A stretch of 64,000 nucleotides of DNA, from contig JAJCZJ010000063.1 in assembly GCA_029262455.1 (NCBI GenBank), positions 62,001 to 126,000 on the forward strand. Direction: 5' to 3'. A program made the translations under genes and the position numbers. The notes beneath the pieces are model-generated. The model searched no databases. It was not told where the DNA came from and was given only the letters and a program-made list of their open reading frames with translations. Below are positions 51,325 through 62,715 of this stretch, in pieces. Every line of letters begins with the position of its first letter. Positions within the stretch are counted from its first letter, which is position 1. The DNA is from Deltaproteobacteria bacterium (GTDB lineage: Bacteria > Desulfobacterota > Binatia > HRBIN30 > CADEER01).

Positions 51325-51944
51325 GCGTGCGCCGCGGTGTCGCTGCACTCTCGTCATTGGCACTCTTCAGTGGCTGCATGAACTTCGGCAACAGCCCAGC
51401 ACCGTCACCGCAGCGCTTTCAAATCAACTACTCACTGGAGAATACACCTCCGCAATCCCATTTCCCTGTGACGCTGCGAATATCCCCGCTGACAACGGAC
51501 GGGCTCTACGCGCGAGACAGGATCGTTGTCCGTACTGGCAAAAACCGGGTCGATCACTACGAATATCGGCGCTGGGCGACCAAACCCGCACGCATGATCT
51601 TTGATCTGCTGCAACGCGATCTCGCGGCGTCGGGTGTGTTTAGAGCTGTGATCAGCGGCGCATCACCGGTCGCCAACGACCTCCTTCTGAGTGGCGTCGT
51701 GGAGAGAATCGAAGAAATCGACACAGACGGCTGCAGCGCCAGTCTAAAGATCCGATTCCTGTTTAGTCGAACCCCGAGCATCGGCGTCGACGTACCGCTC
51801 CTGCAAAAGGCCTACGAAGCGTCCGAAACCTGCCGTACCAACGACGTCGAGGACTTCGTCGCCGCGATGAGCCGATCCCTAGCCAACATCTCGAAGCGCT
51901 TGTTGCGAGACATCGAGACAATCCTCAGCGAACCTGCTCCGTGA
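51321..51944 (+). CDS. ABC-type transport auxiliary lipoprotein (PqiC/LptE-like family)
   Basis: 207 residues; lipobox LFSGC near residue 19. The body matches the ABC-transport auxiliary component family found beside Mce operons: RISPLTTDGLYARDRIVVR, YRRWATKPARMIFDLLQRDL and SGVVERIEEIDTDG. Sits in the outer-membrane inner leaflet to receive lipid from the Mce tube. ATGA overlap with mlaD. Its 3' end overlaps the convergent fimT by 20 bp, so the two transcripts have no spacer. Confidence 0.85.
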   Translation: MSVRRGVAALSSLALFSGCMNFGNSPAPSPQRFQINYSLENTPPQSHFPVTLRISPLTTDGLYARDRIVVRTGKNRVDHYEYRRWATKPARMIFDLLQRDLAASGVFRAVISGASPVANDLLLSGVVERIEEIDTDGCSASLKIRFLFSRTPSIGVDVPLLQKAYEASETCRTNDVEDFVAAMSRSLANISKRLLRDIETILSEPAP

Positions 51945-52437
51945 ACCGTGCTTGCTGCTGGTAGGCGCCAATCTGGCCCGACGGAAAGATCGACAGCAAC
52001 CGCACCGAGCCGCGTTCACCATCCCTAATCGTTGGCCAAAGCCGATCGTCTGTTGAGATCACAACGCCACGCGCATCGAACTCGATCCGGTCAACTCTTC
52101 GGTCGAAATCCAGTTCTAAATGATCCGGCAGCTCCACGGTGCGAAGGACGCGGTCCAACACCCAATCGTCTCCACTCACGACCAATCGCCGAACTTCATA
52201 CGAGTCGCCAAAAAACTCGACAGCGACATGATCACCGGACTCAATCGATTGATCCCGCGCGTAGCGAAGATCGGAGACGACCTTGCTCGCCATCGAATCG
52301 ATCCGCTCGCGCCCAGAATCACGGCTCGGGAGGCTAGCAACCGCAACCATACTCAAGACCGATACGGCCCCCACGAGCTCGATTACGCTATAACCTGCAA
52401 TCCTGCTAAGACGCATTGTCAGTCCCCTTGTCATCAT
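51925..52437 (-). CDS. fimT: Minor pseudopilin, GspH/FimT type (second copy)
   Basis: 170 residues with a class III prepilin signal: short basic leader, cleavage G|YSVIELVGAVSVLSMVAVA with Glu at +5. C-terminal GspH-like domain: WVLDRVLRTVELPDHLELDF, SIFPSGQIGAYQ. Two ATGs (52437, 52434) follow GGAGGTGA. Closely similar to the fimT at 56197, so a gene duplication. Own sigma-54-like promoter 42 bp upstream. Expected to be processed by PilD and to prime pilus assembly. Confidence 0.88.
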   Translation of the reverse strand: MMTRGLTMRLSRIAGYSVIELVGAVSVLSMVAVASLPSRDSGRERIDSMASKVVSDLRYARDQSIESGDHVAVEFFGDSYEVRRLVVSGDDWVLDRVLRTVELPDHLELDFDRRVDRIEFDARGVVISTDDRLWPTIRDGERGSVRLLSIFPSGQIGAYQQQARFTEQVR

Positions 52438-52478
52438 TCACCTCCATGTGAATCACGCATCGTACGAAGTTATTGTTG

Positions 52479-52495
52479 TGCAAGTGCCGGACCAA
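52479..52495 (-). promoter_or_regulatory. Sigma-54 (-24/-12) promoter before fimT copy 2
   Basis: Minus strand TTGGTCCGGCACTTGCA: GG and GC are separated by exactly 10 bases, and TTGG-N8-TTGCA fits the sigma-54 consensus. 42 bp before ATG 52437. Matches the promoter of the other fimT (GGATTGGTC common). Confidence 0.65.
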
Positions 52496-52720
52496 TCCGC
52501 GATCGCAAGTCCCGTCGCGCGACGATTTTCATCTGAGCAAGATCGCGGGTGCCAATCACACAACTGCGTCAAGGCGACGACGCTCCGGGTTCGACTCGAC
52601 ACACCAAACGCCACCAACGATGTAGCAAGCGATCGTTGCAAGACTCTCGCATGCCTCACCGCAATCTGCAGATGGCGCGCTTCCCCGCGGCACAGTCGGA
52701 AGCGTCGACCGTCACGCAAC
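52496..52720. other. Gap between pilX stop and fimT promoter
   Basis: About 225 bp without a gene. It should hold the sigma-54 activator site for the fimT promoter, if there is one, but I see no clear inverted repeat. Confidence 0.4.
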
Positions 52721-54835
52721 TCAGCGAAAATCTTCGGTGAAGAGGACTTGCTGCACGTAGACGAATCGCGGCGTCAGAGGGGGTAGGTTGGCGACGTCAC
52801 CAAAGGCCGGATCAAAGTTCCAATTTCGAACTGGCGGCTTGTAGATGTTGCATCCGCTCGTCGACGAACCACCTGTACCGCACCAGTCCCCATCGACCCG
52901 CTGCGGCTCGCCCAGCGACACGAAGGAACCTTGGTAGTTCAGCGCGCGACCACCACTCCAATCCTCATGGAAGCGTGGGTAATTTTCGAGCCCGCCGTTG
53001 TAGTCGCCTACTGCCGTCGTATCAACACCACCGAGGAACGCCGCATTGACCCAAGTGGTCTCCGCGTCGCGCCTGCTACTCGAGAGGGTTCGCACACTCT
53101 GTCCATCGCGACAGAAATCGCCCGTGCAGCAGTCTGCCCCGCACCCGGTGTTTGCACTCCCGCGCCAAAATCTCTGCGACATCACGTTGACGCTATCGCC
53201 GATCAGAGCCGAGGGCTGGCGTGGGATGCCGCCCCCGACAGTGCCCCGATTGTAGTCACCCAGAACATACATCGCCTGGTCGCTCACGACGGTTACACCC
53301 GTCGGATCGGCAGTCACACCAATCCCGCCGGGCAACGCAATGTCGGCGCTGCCAAATACACGAACACCATAGTTATTGACGACATCCGACTGCGGGCCAT
53401 CGACGGTCAGAAAGAGGACCAGTCCACCGTCCGACGCGTCCGCCGTGGCAAAGAACGGCTCGCCATTGTCATCATTCCATTGGATGAGATCGGCGATGTT
53501 GAGATTGAGCAAGAGCATCCACTTGTCTTCGCGGTGGTTGTAGAATCCACCGCGTCGATAATCCAAATCGAAATTCCCGAGCCCCGTCCCCATGATGTCG
53601 CTATACGCTCCCGAGCCGCCGCCACTCGTGCGCTGCGCCGACCCCGGCAACGCCGGCAAATAACAGTTGACGACCTCGTTCGAGCAGTCCTCTACACCGT
53701 CCGCGCAATCGCAACCGGGAACATCCGTATAGAACGCAGGCATGGTGCCCGGGTACGAGCTATTGGCTGAATTCCACGCCGCATCGGACATGAACGCGTG
53801 CAGGTCGAAAGTCGCAGAGGCATCGCGATTCCCCCCACTGTCTTGGATCTCGATCGAGTGGGGTAGTGGCACAACCGGCGGGCCTGGGAGATTGTCCGCG
53901 GCGCCAACCCGCAGGGCAATCCGGAGTTCCGCTTTCTCCCAGAAGACCCCGGTTCCCACCTCGATGATATCCGGCTCCGGTATCGCGATGTTGCCAATTT
54001 TGTTGATGACCGAACCCTGCCAGGCAGACAACTCCGCATCGTTGATCTGACGAGTCGCCGATCCGTTACATGGGAGGCTCTTGGGATCCAGGTCACCAAA
54101 CGGTGCGACGACATCTTCCAGTTTGTCGATGTTGACGGCTCCGCGGCAGTCCGAAGTATCCTTGCGGCCGCGATGGATGTCGCCGCCCGCCGACACTTGC
54201 ACGGTGAATACACCCACCGGTGGATTGTCGACAATGTTCAGCTGGTTGTTGGCGTTCATGTACAAGTCGCCGTTTGTGTGCACGCGGCCCATCAGATTCA
54301 TCGTAGGACCGGGCAAGATCTCGAGATCGTTGCGGTAGAACGCGACAAACTGAAAGAGCGGAATGTAACCGACCAGGAACTCCGCACCGACACGCGCTTC
54401 GATCGCACCCGTGATATTCTCTGCTTCCGAGTTCACGGTGTACCGGTACTGCAGCGCATTCAGGCCAGAGAACAACTCTCCGGAAGGAATAACGATCTGC
54501 TGAGGGTTCGAGGGGCGCGGCGTCATTTGGTATGACACCGTCCGTTCCCCGAGAGTAAACGTGCGCAGGGCAAAGTCGGAGCCAGACGGCACATTGTAGT
54601 CTAGGAAGATATTCCTGTACTCACCCATGCCCCGGTTGAGACCAGACTCCGCAGCATAGAATCCAGTAATCGAGGACGCGAAAACACCCCGCATCTGCGT
54701 ATCCGACCGAACCGCGACCGCAAAAGTCGCCGCGAACGCCATTAGCAGTACCACCAGAACGACGACCCCAATGAGCGCGATCCCGCGCTCATTGGGCGCG
54801 ATCCTGCGCTCACTGCGCTTGAGATCTCCCCTCAT
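52721..54835 (-). CDS. pilX: PilX-like large pilus-assembly protein
   Basis: 704 residues, three to four times the usual PilX length. N-terminal basic leader and long helix (GIALIGVVVLVVLLMAFAAT) followed by YAAESGLNRGMGEYRN, typical of PilX/PulK-like N-terminal domains. The rest is beta-rich, with long loops and two Cys groups (VPGCDCADGVEDCSNE and NTGCGADCCTGDFCR), plus GGSSTSGCNIYKPP near the end. It has no class III Gly-Phe cleavage site with Glu+5 in the classic form. ATG 54835 follows a GAGGGGGAA tract. A likely surface-exposed tip protein, here perhaps substituting for PilY1 (inference). Confidence 0.8.
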   Translation of the reverse strand: MRGDLKRSERRIAPNERGIALIGVVVLVVLLMAFAATFAVAVRSDTQMRGVFASSITGFYAAESGLNRGMGEYRNIFLDYNVPSGSDFALRTFTLGERTVSYQMTPRPSNPQQIVIPSGELFSGLNALQYRYTVNSEAENITGAIEARVGAEFLVGYIPLFQFVAFYRNDLEILPGPTMNLMGRVHTNGDLYMNANNQLNIVDNPPVGVFTVQVSAGGDIHRGRKDTSDCRGAVNIDKLEDVVAPFGDLDPKSLPCNGSATRQINDAELSAWQGSVINKIGNIAIPEPDIIEVGTGVFWEKAELRIALRVGAADNLPGPPVVPLPHSIEIQDSGGNRDASATFDLHAFMSDAAWNSANSSYPGTMPAFYTDVPGCDCADGVEDCSNEVVNCYLPALPGSAQRTSGGGSGAYSDIMGTGLGNFDLDYRRGGFYNHREDKWMLLLNLNIADLIQWNDDNGEPFFATADASDGGLVLFLTVDGPQSDVVNNYGVRVFGSADIALPGGIGVTADPTGVTVVSDQAMYVLGDYNRGTVGGGIPRQPSALIGDSVNVMSQRFWRGSANTGCGADCCTGDFCRDGQSVRTLSSSRRDAETTWVNAAFLGGVDTTAVGDYNGGLENYPRFHEDWSGGRALNYQGSFVSLGEPQRVDGDWCGTGGSSTSGCNIYKPPVRNWNFDPAFGDVANLPPLTPRFVYVQQVLFTEDFR

Positions 54836-54944
54836 CGTACTTCCCCCTCGCAAACGCCTTGTAGAATTCGAGACACAATCCCCTCGCACGTCGCGCGGGC
54901 AAGCAAGAATTCAATCGACAGAACCATGACCATCAACCCTCGAG

Positions 54945-55799
54945 TTACGGCAAGATGTTCCGCGGTTTGACCGCCACTTGGAACTTTCGCCGATAGTAGA
55001 CCCCATTCGGCCCCGTCCTTTCGGAGCGGGCGGTGATCGAAAGAAGCACCTGGTCGACGAGTTGCCACTCACTGTTGTCGGCCGGAAGGTCCACCACATC
55101 GCAATCCGGGTTGCAGTTCGAGCGTAACCGGTAGCCGACATCCAGTTCTTCAACGCCAACCGCAAACGACGTCGGATCATTGGCCCCAATCTGGACCATC
55201 AACTGCGGGACGATGTCGCCGCTCGGCTTCGTAAACGTGCTGAGAAAAAATCGACGCTCGTCGATCGCGTAGATTCCGCTCGTCGGCGGATAGTCGATCG
55301 AAAGAACGCCGGCGCGAACAATCGAAGTCGAGTTCGACACGGCGACGATGTCGAAGTACTCTCCCGTACCATTCGGATGCCGAATGTAACCACGCATGCC
55401 GGCTTCGAAACCCTGGGAATTTTCCACCAAGATGGTCGGGTCCGACGAAGTGGTCATTCCTGTCGTCGCGCTGCGTATGCACGACAGATCCGGACGCGTC
55501 AGTCCGGTACGCGTTGTGATCTCATCCTGCTCGTTGCTGTCGACGCCCTCCAACGAGATGAATTCACCCGTCACCGGAAGGCAGGCACCGCCGAGACGCA
55601 GGTCGCGCACCAAGACATCGAGAGCCGCGCGCGCCGCCTGCGTAGTCTCGACCTCTCGTCCTTTCATGACGACGTGCCCTTTCCCAGCCAGAAACATCGC
55701 CGAAGTCGCCGCGATCGCGATACTAGTCAGCGCGATACTCAGAATTATCTCCAGCGACGAAAAACCCGTCGCCTCACGAATCCGTGCCGTGCGGCGCAT
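54945..55799 (-). CDS. pilW: Minor pseudopilin PilW
   Basis: 284 residues. Prepilin leader cleaved at G|FSSLEIILSIALTSIAIAA with Glu at +5. PilW-family middle (TTQAARAALDVLVRDLRLGG), four Cys, and a beta-rich C-terminus with RRKFQVAVKPRN at the end. ATG 55799 touches the pilV stop. The 109-bp gap to pilX shows no separate promoter. Confidence 0.88.
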   Translation of the reverse strand: MRRTARIREATGFSSLEIILSIALTSIAIAATSAMFLAGKGHVVMKGREVETTQAARAALDVLVRDLRLGGACLPVTGEFISLEGVDSNEQDEITTRTGLTRPDLSCIRSATTGMTTSSDPTILVENSQGFEAGMRGYIRHPNGTGEYFDIVAVSNSTSIVRAGVLSIDYPPTSGIYAIDERRFFLSTFTKPSGDIVPQLMVQIGANDPTSFAVGVEELDVGYRLRSNCNPDCDVVDLPADNSEWQLVDQVLLSITARSERTGPNGVYYRRKFQVAVKPRNILP

Positions 55800-56191
55800 T
55801 AGAAACGTCTAACTGCCGTATAAATCGTCTGCACCTCCACATCGGCCCGCCCGCCGGGCTCACCCCACTCCACGTTTACCGTCACCTGCTTCAGATTAGG
55901 CTCGGGTGTATCGGCTTCGACCGTTGTCGATACGTCGAACACGACCGAGCCCTTGACGACTTGCTCCGTCGTCGCAGCCATCGTCGAATAGGGTTCGGCT
56001 CGGACTGTCTCGAGGTGCCTTTCCGCCACCGCGTAGGCGACCGTGTAGTGGTTGTTCTGAGAGGTCGTGCGGATTTGTTGGACCAGGTAGTCACCGGTCG
56101 TCGCTGCAGCAAGGGCAAACAATCCAAGCGCGACCATGACCTCGAGCAGCGACGTACCCCTACAATTCAATCTCTTCGTCTTGCACATCAT
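55799..56191 (-). CDS. pilV: Minor pseudopilin PilV
   Basis: About 130 residues. Leader MMCKTKRLNCRG|TSLLEV: cleavage after Gly with Glu at +5. The hydrophobic helix (MVALGLFALAAATTGDYLVQ) and AYAVAERHLETVRAEPYSTM are PilV-like. Two adjacent ATGs (56191, 56188) follow GGAGGG by about 11 bases. The stop overlaps the pilW start by 1 bp. Confidence 0.85.
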   Translation of the reverse strand: MMCKTKRLNCRGTSLLEVMVALGLFALAAATTGDYLVQQIRTTSQNNHYTVAYAVAERHLETVRAEPYSTMAATTEQVVKGSVVFDVSTTVEADTPEPNLKQVTVNVEWGEPGGRADVEVQTIYTAVRRF

Positions 56192-56196
56192 CGTTA

Positions 56197-56676
56197 TCAA
56201 CCCTCCAAGTGAATCTGCCCAGACGGCCAGATCGCCAACACGCGGTTCGCACCGTGAGCACTGTCTGCGATCGTTGGCCACAACGGCTCGTCGGTCGAGA
56301 CAGCCATGCCCCGTGTATTGAACTCGACTCGGTCTACCTGACCGTCGAAAGACAGGGTGAGAAACTCCGGTATCTCACCGGTGCGGACGACCGTGTCGAA
56401 CACCCAATTCTGCCCGCTCAAGGTCAGGCGCTGAATCTCGTAGCCATCGCCCTCGAACTCCACCGCAAAGTGATCGCCCGATGTGATCGAACGGCCGCGC
56501 GCATAGCGCAGGTCGGAGACTAGCCTCTGAGCCACGGTGTTTATGTCCTCCCGCCTCGAGTCGACGTGTGGAATACCTGCCAACGTCACGATGCCGAGGA
56601 TCGATACCGTCACCAGCAGCTCGATGATGCTGTACCCCCCACAGCTTCCGAAACGCTTTGTCAGCCCCTTTGCCAT
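56197..56676 (-). CDS. fimT: Minor pseudopilin, GspH/FimT type (first copy)
   Basis: 159 residues; class III cleavage at G|YSIIELLVTVSILGIVTLA with Glu+5. C-terminal GspH-like domain ending LAIWPSGQIHLEG. ATG 56676 follows GGAGG by 7 bases. Similar along its length to the fimT at 51925 (DLRYAR, SGDHxAVEF, LWPTI, SGQI). First gene of fimT-pilV-pilW-pilX, with a sigma-54-like promoter 44 bp upstream. Confidence 0.88.
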   Translation of the reverse strand: MAKGLTKRFGSCGGYSIIELLVTVSILGIVTLAGIPHVDSRREDINTVAQRLVSDLRYARGRSITSGDHFAVEFEGDGYEIQRLTLSGQNWVFDTVVRTGEIPEFLTLSFDGQVDRVEFNTRGMAVSTDEPLWPTIADSAHGANRVLAIWPSGQIHLEG

Positions 56677-56720
56677 CACTTTGCCTCCTGCACCAGCGCG
56701 AATTGCGCAGGGGTAAATAA

Positions 56721-56737
56721 AGCAAGCGATAGACCAA
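56721..56737 (-). promoter_or_regulatory. Sigma-54 (-24/-12) promoter before fimT copy 1 operon
   Basis: Minus strand TTGGTCTATCGCTTGCT: GG and GC exactly 10 bases apart, TTGCT end. 44 bp before ATG 56676. In Myxococcus and Geobacter-like bacteria pilin genes are driven by sigma-54 with PilR (known), which supports the call. Confidence 0.65.
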
Positions 56738-56869
56738 TCCACGGAGGCCCAGCCCAGGCCAATCGTGTGGGGCGGATCCGCAGGGAGACGGTGTTAATCC
56801 GACGACAGCGTCGCCACAGCGACGGATTGAGTTCGTTCTGCGTCAGCAGGTGATAGGCTGCGCCCTAAC

Positions 56870-57192
56870 TCACTCGTCGCCGCTCAAGTAGTCGGCCAAT
56901 ATCTCTTTGCTATGCTCAGCCTCGTGGCAGTCAACACAGAGGTTTTCCCAGTTGCTTCCGTCCGCCGGGTTGTAGTCATGGTTTCCGTCGCGATGGTGGA
57001 CCGTCAGAAGATGGAGAGTGGCGGCATCAAACTCTCGCGCACAGCGCGCACATATCCACCCGTACATCGCCAACGACCGTTCGCGGTATCCTCGCCGGCG
57101 CGCGGCAACCGCATCAAGAGCCTCGCGAACGGTTCTGGCCGCCCGCTTCTTGTCGGCGCCGCGATGCGATGGCACGAAGCTGCGCCCTCGAC

Positions 57193-57196
<4 letters not shown>
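56870..57196 (-). CDS. yajD: HNH nuclease family protein, YajD-like
   Basis: 108 residues. Two CxxC pairs around an HNH core: WICARCAREF, LLTVHHRDGNHDYNP, WENLCVDCHEAEHSKE. This closely follows E. coli YajD, a small putative HNH nuclease of unknown role. GTG 57196 is selected since it overlaps the acylphosphatase stop by 4 bp (GTGA) and has GAGGT upstream; a GTG at 57220 is a longer alternative. Third gene of the leftward ligA-acyP-yajD operon. Confidence 0.85.
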
Positions 57197-59924
<2,728 letters not shown>

Positions 59925-61451
59925 GTGGGACGGATTCAACTGCAAACTCGGACGGTCGTGGTCGCCATTGCGACGATGACCGCCGCACTGGCTAGCGCCA
60001 ACACACTGTCGCAACAGCACTATGCCAAGGGCCTCTTGCCATTCCATGCCGGGAAATGGGAAAGCGCCTATACGAGCTTCTCCAACGCCGCCAACGCCGA
60101 CCCATCGGACGCAGTTGCGCTCTACTACCGGGGAGTCGCCGGATCTCGGCTCGGATTCACGCAGAAATCGATCGCTGACCTCGAGCGAGCCCTGCAGCTC
60201 CGTCCCGACCTTGAAGAAGCGGTACTCGATCTCGGCGTGCTCTACCTGGAAGCCGGCGAATACGAACGCGCCGAATCTTGGCTTACCCGCGCCTACAAGA
60301 TCCCCGAGAACCGCTTTCGCGCAGCACTCTTCCTCGGTATCACAAACTACCGACGCGGTGACGACAAAGCGGCCCAGGAATACCTCCGGACCGCCGCCAA
60401 GAACCCGCGCATCCGGCCCAGCGCAAACTACTACGAAGGGCTGTCTCTGCTGCGCCAGGGCAAGGGCGCGCCCGCACAGAGGCTCATGGCCAACTCGCGT
60501 CGTGCCCTACCGGACAGTGACTTCGCAAACGCAGTCGCCGAATACCAAGGTTCGGCCCCCCCGATCTATCAGGGGTCGGACGACAAACCTTGGTCTGTCT
60601 ACGGTGACCTCGGCTTCGCGTATGACTCAAACGTCGCCCTAGCCCCCGATAGCAATCTGATCAAGAACAGCCGGGGCATCGGCAGCGAGAGTGCGGGGCG
60701 AGCTCAACTCGGCCTCGGCGCGGCGTACCGCGTGCTCGACACAGAGATGTTCGTCGGGACCATCGGCTACGACCTCTACCAGGATTTCAATTTCGGAGAG
60801 AGCGACTTCGACCTATCGAGCCACCGCTTGCGATTCGACGTCAGCACCAGGCCGGATCGCTGGTACCAATTCGGTCTGAGCACATTCTACAATTACTACG
60901 CGTTCGACATCGACTTTCACGAGGGAACGGCAGTTCCTTGGGTCGTCTTCTACGAGGGTGACGTCGCGGCTACGCAGATCTACTATCGCCTGCGCGCGCG
61001 CGACTTCTCAGGTGTCCCATTCGACCCATTCCGCGATGCCATCAACAACGGGATCGGAATCCGACAGATGTTCTTGCTCGGCGCAGTGGACCGAGCGATC
61101 TCGGTTGGCTACCAGTGGTCCGACAACGATCCGCTCTCGAGTGACGGCACTGATTTTGCCTACATGTCGCATCAGTTCGACATCGAGGTGGAAGCCGCGG
61201 TGCGCGATTGGTTCAACACCCGACTCGGCTATGCGGTTGTCATCGACGACTACGAGCATCCCAACAGTCGCACCGGATTTCGTTTCGGCCGCAACGACAC
61301 GCAGCAGCAGATCGTAATCCACATCGATCGCCCCATCACCCAATACTTAACGGCGGGACTCGATTACTACGGTATCCTCAATCACTCCAACTTGAACGAG
61401 TTCGAATACGATCGACACATCGTCTCCGCCGGCGTTCGGATGAGCTTCTAG
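59925..61451 (+). CDS. TPR-repeat outer-membrane beta-barrel protein
   Basis: 508 residues with a signal peptide (VVVAIATMTAALASA). Residues about 25-210 are TPR repeats (ALYYRGVAGSRLGFTQKSIA, AVLDLGVLYLEAGEYERAES). Residues about 220-508 alternate like barrel strands, ending with HIVSAGVRMSF, a C-terminal aromatic typical of outer-membrane insertion. The layout is like Slam/DUF560 surface lipoprotein modifiers and other TPR-porin exporters. Start GTG 59925 after AGGAACG. Followed at 6 bp by a FecR-domain gene, so they may form an export or assembly pair. Confidence 0.75.
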   Translation: MGRIQLQTRTVVVAIATMTAALASANTLSQQHYAKGLLPFHAGKWESAYTSFSNAANADPSDAVALYYRGVAGSRLGFTQKSIADLERALQLRPDLEEAVLDLGVLYLEAGEYERAESWLTRAYKIPENRFRAALFLGITNYRRGDDKAAQEYLRTAAKNPRIRPSANYYEGLSLLRQGKGAPAQRLMANSRRALPDSDFANAVAEYQGSAPPIYQGSDDKPWSVYGDLGFAYDSNVALAPDSNLIKNSRGIGSESAGRAQLGLGAAYRVLDTEMFVGTIGYDLYQDFNFGESDFDLSSHRLRFDVSTRPDRWYQFGLSTFYNYYAFDIDFHEGTAVPWVVFYEGDVAATQIYYRLRARDFSGVPFDPFRDAINNGIGIRQMFLLGAVDRAISVGYQWSDNDPLSSDGTDFAYMSHQFDIEVEAAVRDWFNTRLGYAVVIDDYEHPNSRTGFRFGRNDTQQQIVIHIDRPITQYLTAGLDYYGILNHSNLNEFEYDRHIVSAGVRMSF

Positions 61452-61457
61452 GAGGGC

Positions 61458-62411
61458 ATGATGCGAGCCAACAACAGCATGCAACGCATATTTTCTGCAC
61501 TCGCAGTCACCCTATTGATCGTTCCCGCGGCCAAGGCGGCCACGGAGGTTGGACAGGTCGTCGCGACCCGCGGCACCGTCGAGGTCCGCCGCGCCAGCGC
61601 CGGCAACTGGAAGCCGGCCTCTCTGGGGGCGCCATTATACGCCTCGGACGAGATTAGAAGCGACAAGAAGGGTAGTGCCAAGCTGCTCTTCGGAGACGAT
61701 GCCGTCGTCGATCTGGGGCGCAGTTCGGAGATGTCCATCAAGCGCTTTCAGGTTGCCGGTAACGACAATGTTCTCGGAGTCAGCTCAGGGCGAATCCGCG
61801 TATTCCTGTCCGACACCTTGGCCGCCTCGGGGCGCTCCTTCGAAGTCGAAACTCCAACCGCCGTCGTACGCGCCCAAGGAACCATTTTCGTCGTCGACTA
61901 CGATTCCTCCGAACAACTCACCCGAGTCTTCGGCGTTGAAGGTATCGTCGATGTGCAGGGCTCGATCGGGCTCATTGGACCAACCCTGAAAGTTGGCCCT
62001 GGACAACAGACCCGCGTGCAAGAAGGCAAATTCCCAGAACCTGCACAGGTGAGTGACACGACCAAGCTTGCCGAGCTCAGCGCGGACGTAGAGGTCGTTG
62101 GAACCGGACGGCAAGATGGGATCGCCGCTAGCCACCCTGCCTTGGTCGGCACGCTTACACGCTCTGACGAAAAGCCATCGGCAATTTCAGCCGTCGCGAG
62201 CGCGCCCAGCACGACGGGCGACAGCGACTCGGCACAAGGCCGGGCCGTGTCCTACCTCGACCCGCGCGTCCCGGGAGACACCCTATTGCATCGTCTGTCC
62301 CCCGCCGCCCGGGCGAACACCCAACCGTTGCTGGAGTACGAACCGTCTCGGGCACCAGGCGCGCCCGGAGGCTTCCCTCCCGATCAAGTCCCGCCGCCGC
62401 TGCGGCGTTGA
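61458..62411 (+). CDS. FecR-domain periplasmic protein
   Basis: 317 residues; signal peptide (ALAVTLLIVPAAKA-A). FecR beta domain at about 28-180: ATRGTVEVRRASAGNWKPAS, ADEIRSDKKGSAKLLFGDDA-type segment and VETPTAVVRAQGTIFVVDYD. Stand-alone FecR proteins without sigma factor are common in Deltaproteobacteria and often associate with surface structures. The C-terminus is Pro/Ser-rich and disordered. ATG 61458 directly follows GGAGGGC. Confidence 0.85.
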   Translation: MMRANNSMQRIFSALAVTLLIVPAAKAATEVGQVVATRGTVEVRRASAGNWKPASLGAPLYASDEIRSDKKGSAKLLFGDDAVVDLGRSSEMSIKRFQVAGNDNVLGVSSGRIRVFLSDTLAASGRSFEVETPTAVVRAQGTIFVVDYDSSEQLTRVFGVEGIVDVQGSIGLIGPTLKVGPGQQTRVQEGKFPEPAQVSDTTKLAELSADVEVVGTGRQDGIAASHPALVGTLTRSDEKPSAISAVASAPSTTGDSDSAQGRAVSYLDPRVPGDTLLHRLSPAARANTQPLLEYEPSRAPGAPGGFPPDQVPPPLRR

Positions 62412-62715
62412 GCCAGGCGAGGATTTCTCCGCACGAGCGCCGACCTTTGCACGCCACATGGTGTGCGGTGCCGCGAGCGCCAAGAAAGCCGACCGGCGGA
62501 AGCGGCAATCCATCGTCGAATCGTCGGAGGGGTTGCATGCTAGGTGCCTTGCACCATTAAATCCGGCAGCCAACCAAGCAGTGACATCCGGCAAGAATTG
62601 CGCATTCCCGCAGCTCAATGAGGCCCTACTTCAATCACGTAGGCCATGTCCCGACGAGTTGGTACGGACCCTGCTAAGTCTATTGGACAATACTATCCGA
62701 CTTAGGGGTTAACTC
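62412..62715. other. 304-bp gap before the response regulator
   Basis: No gene is visible. A small CCTAC-n9-GTAGG hairpin lies near 62626-62645, and AGGGG precedes the ATG at 62716. No convincing promoter. Confidence 0.4.

Noticed and set aside
52560-52620. tRNA-like GGGTTCGACTC piece followed by ACACCA
   Set aside because: T-arm and acceptor stems do not pair and no anticodon arm can be drawn.
54832-55068. 78-codon frame between pilW and pilX
   Set aside because: Overlaps the ends of both genes in another frame and shows no conserved pattern.
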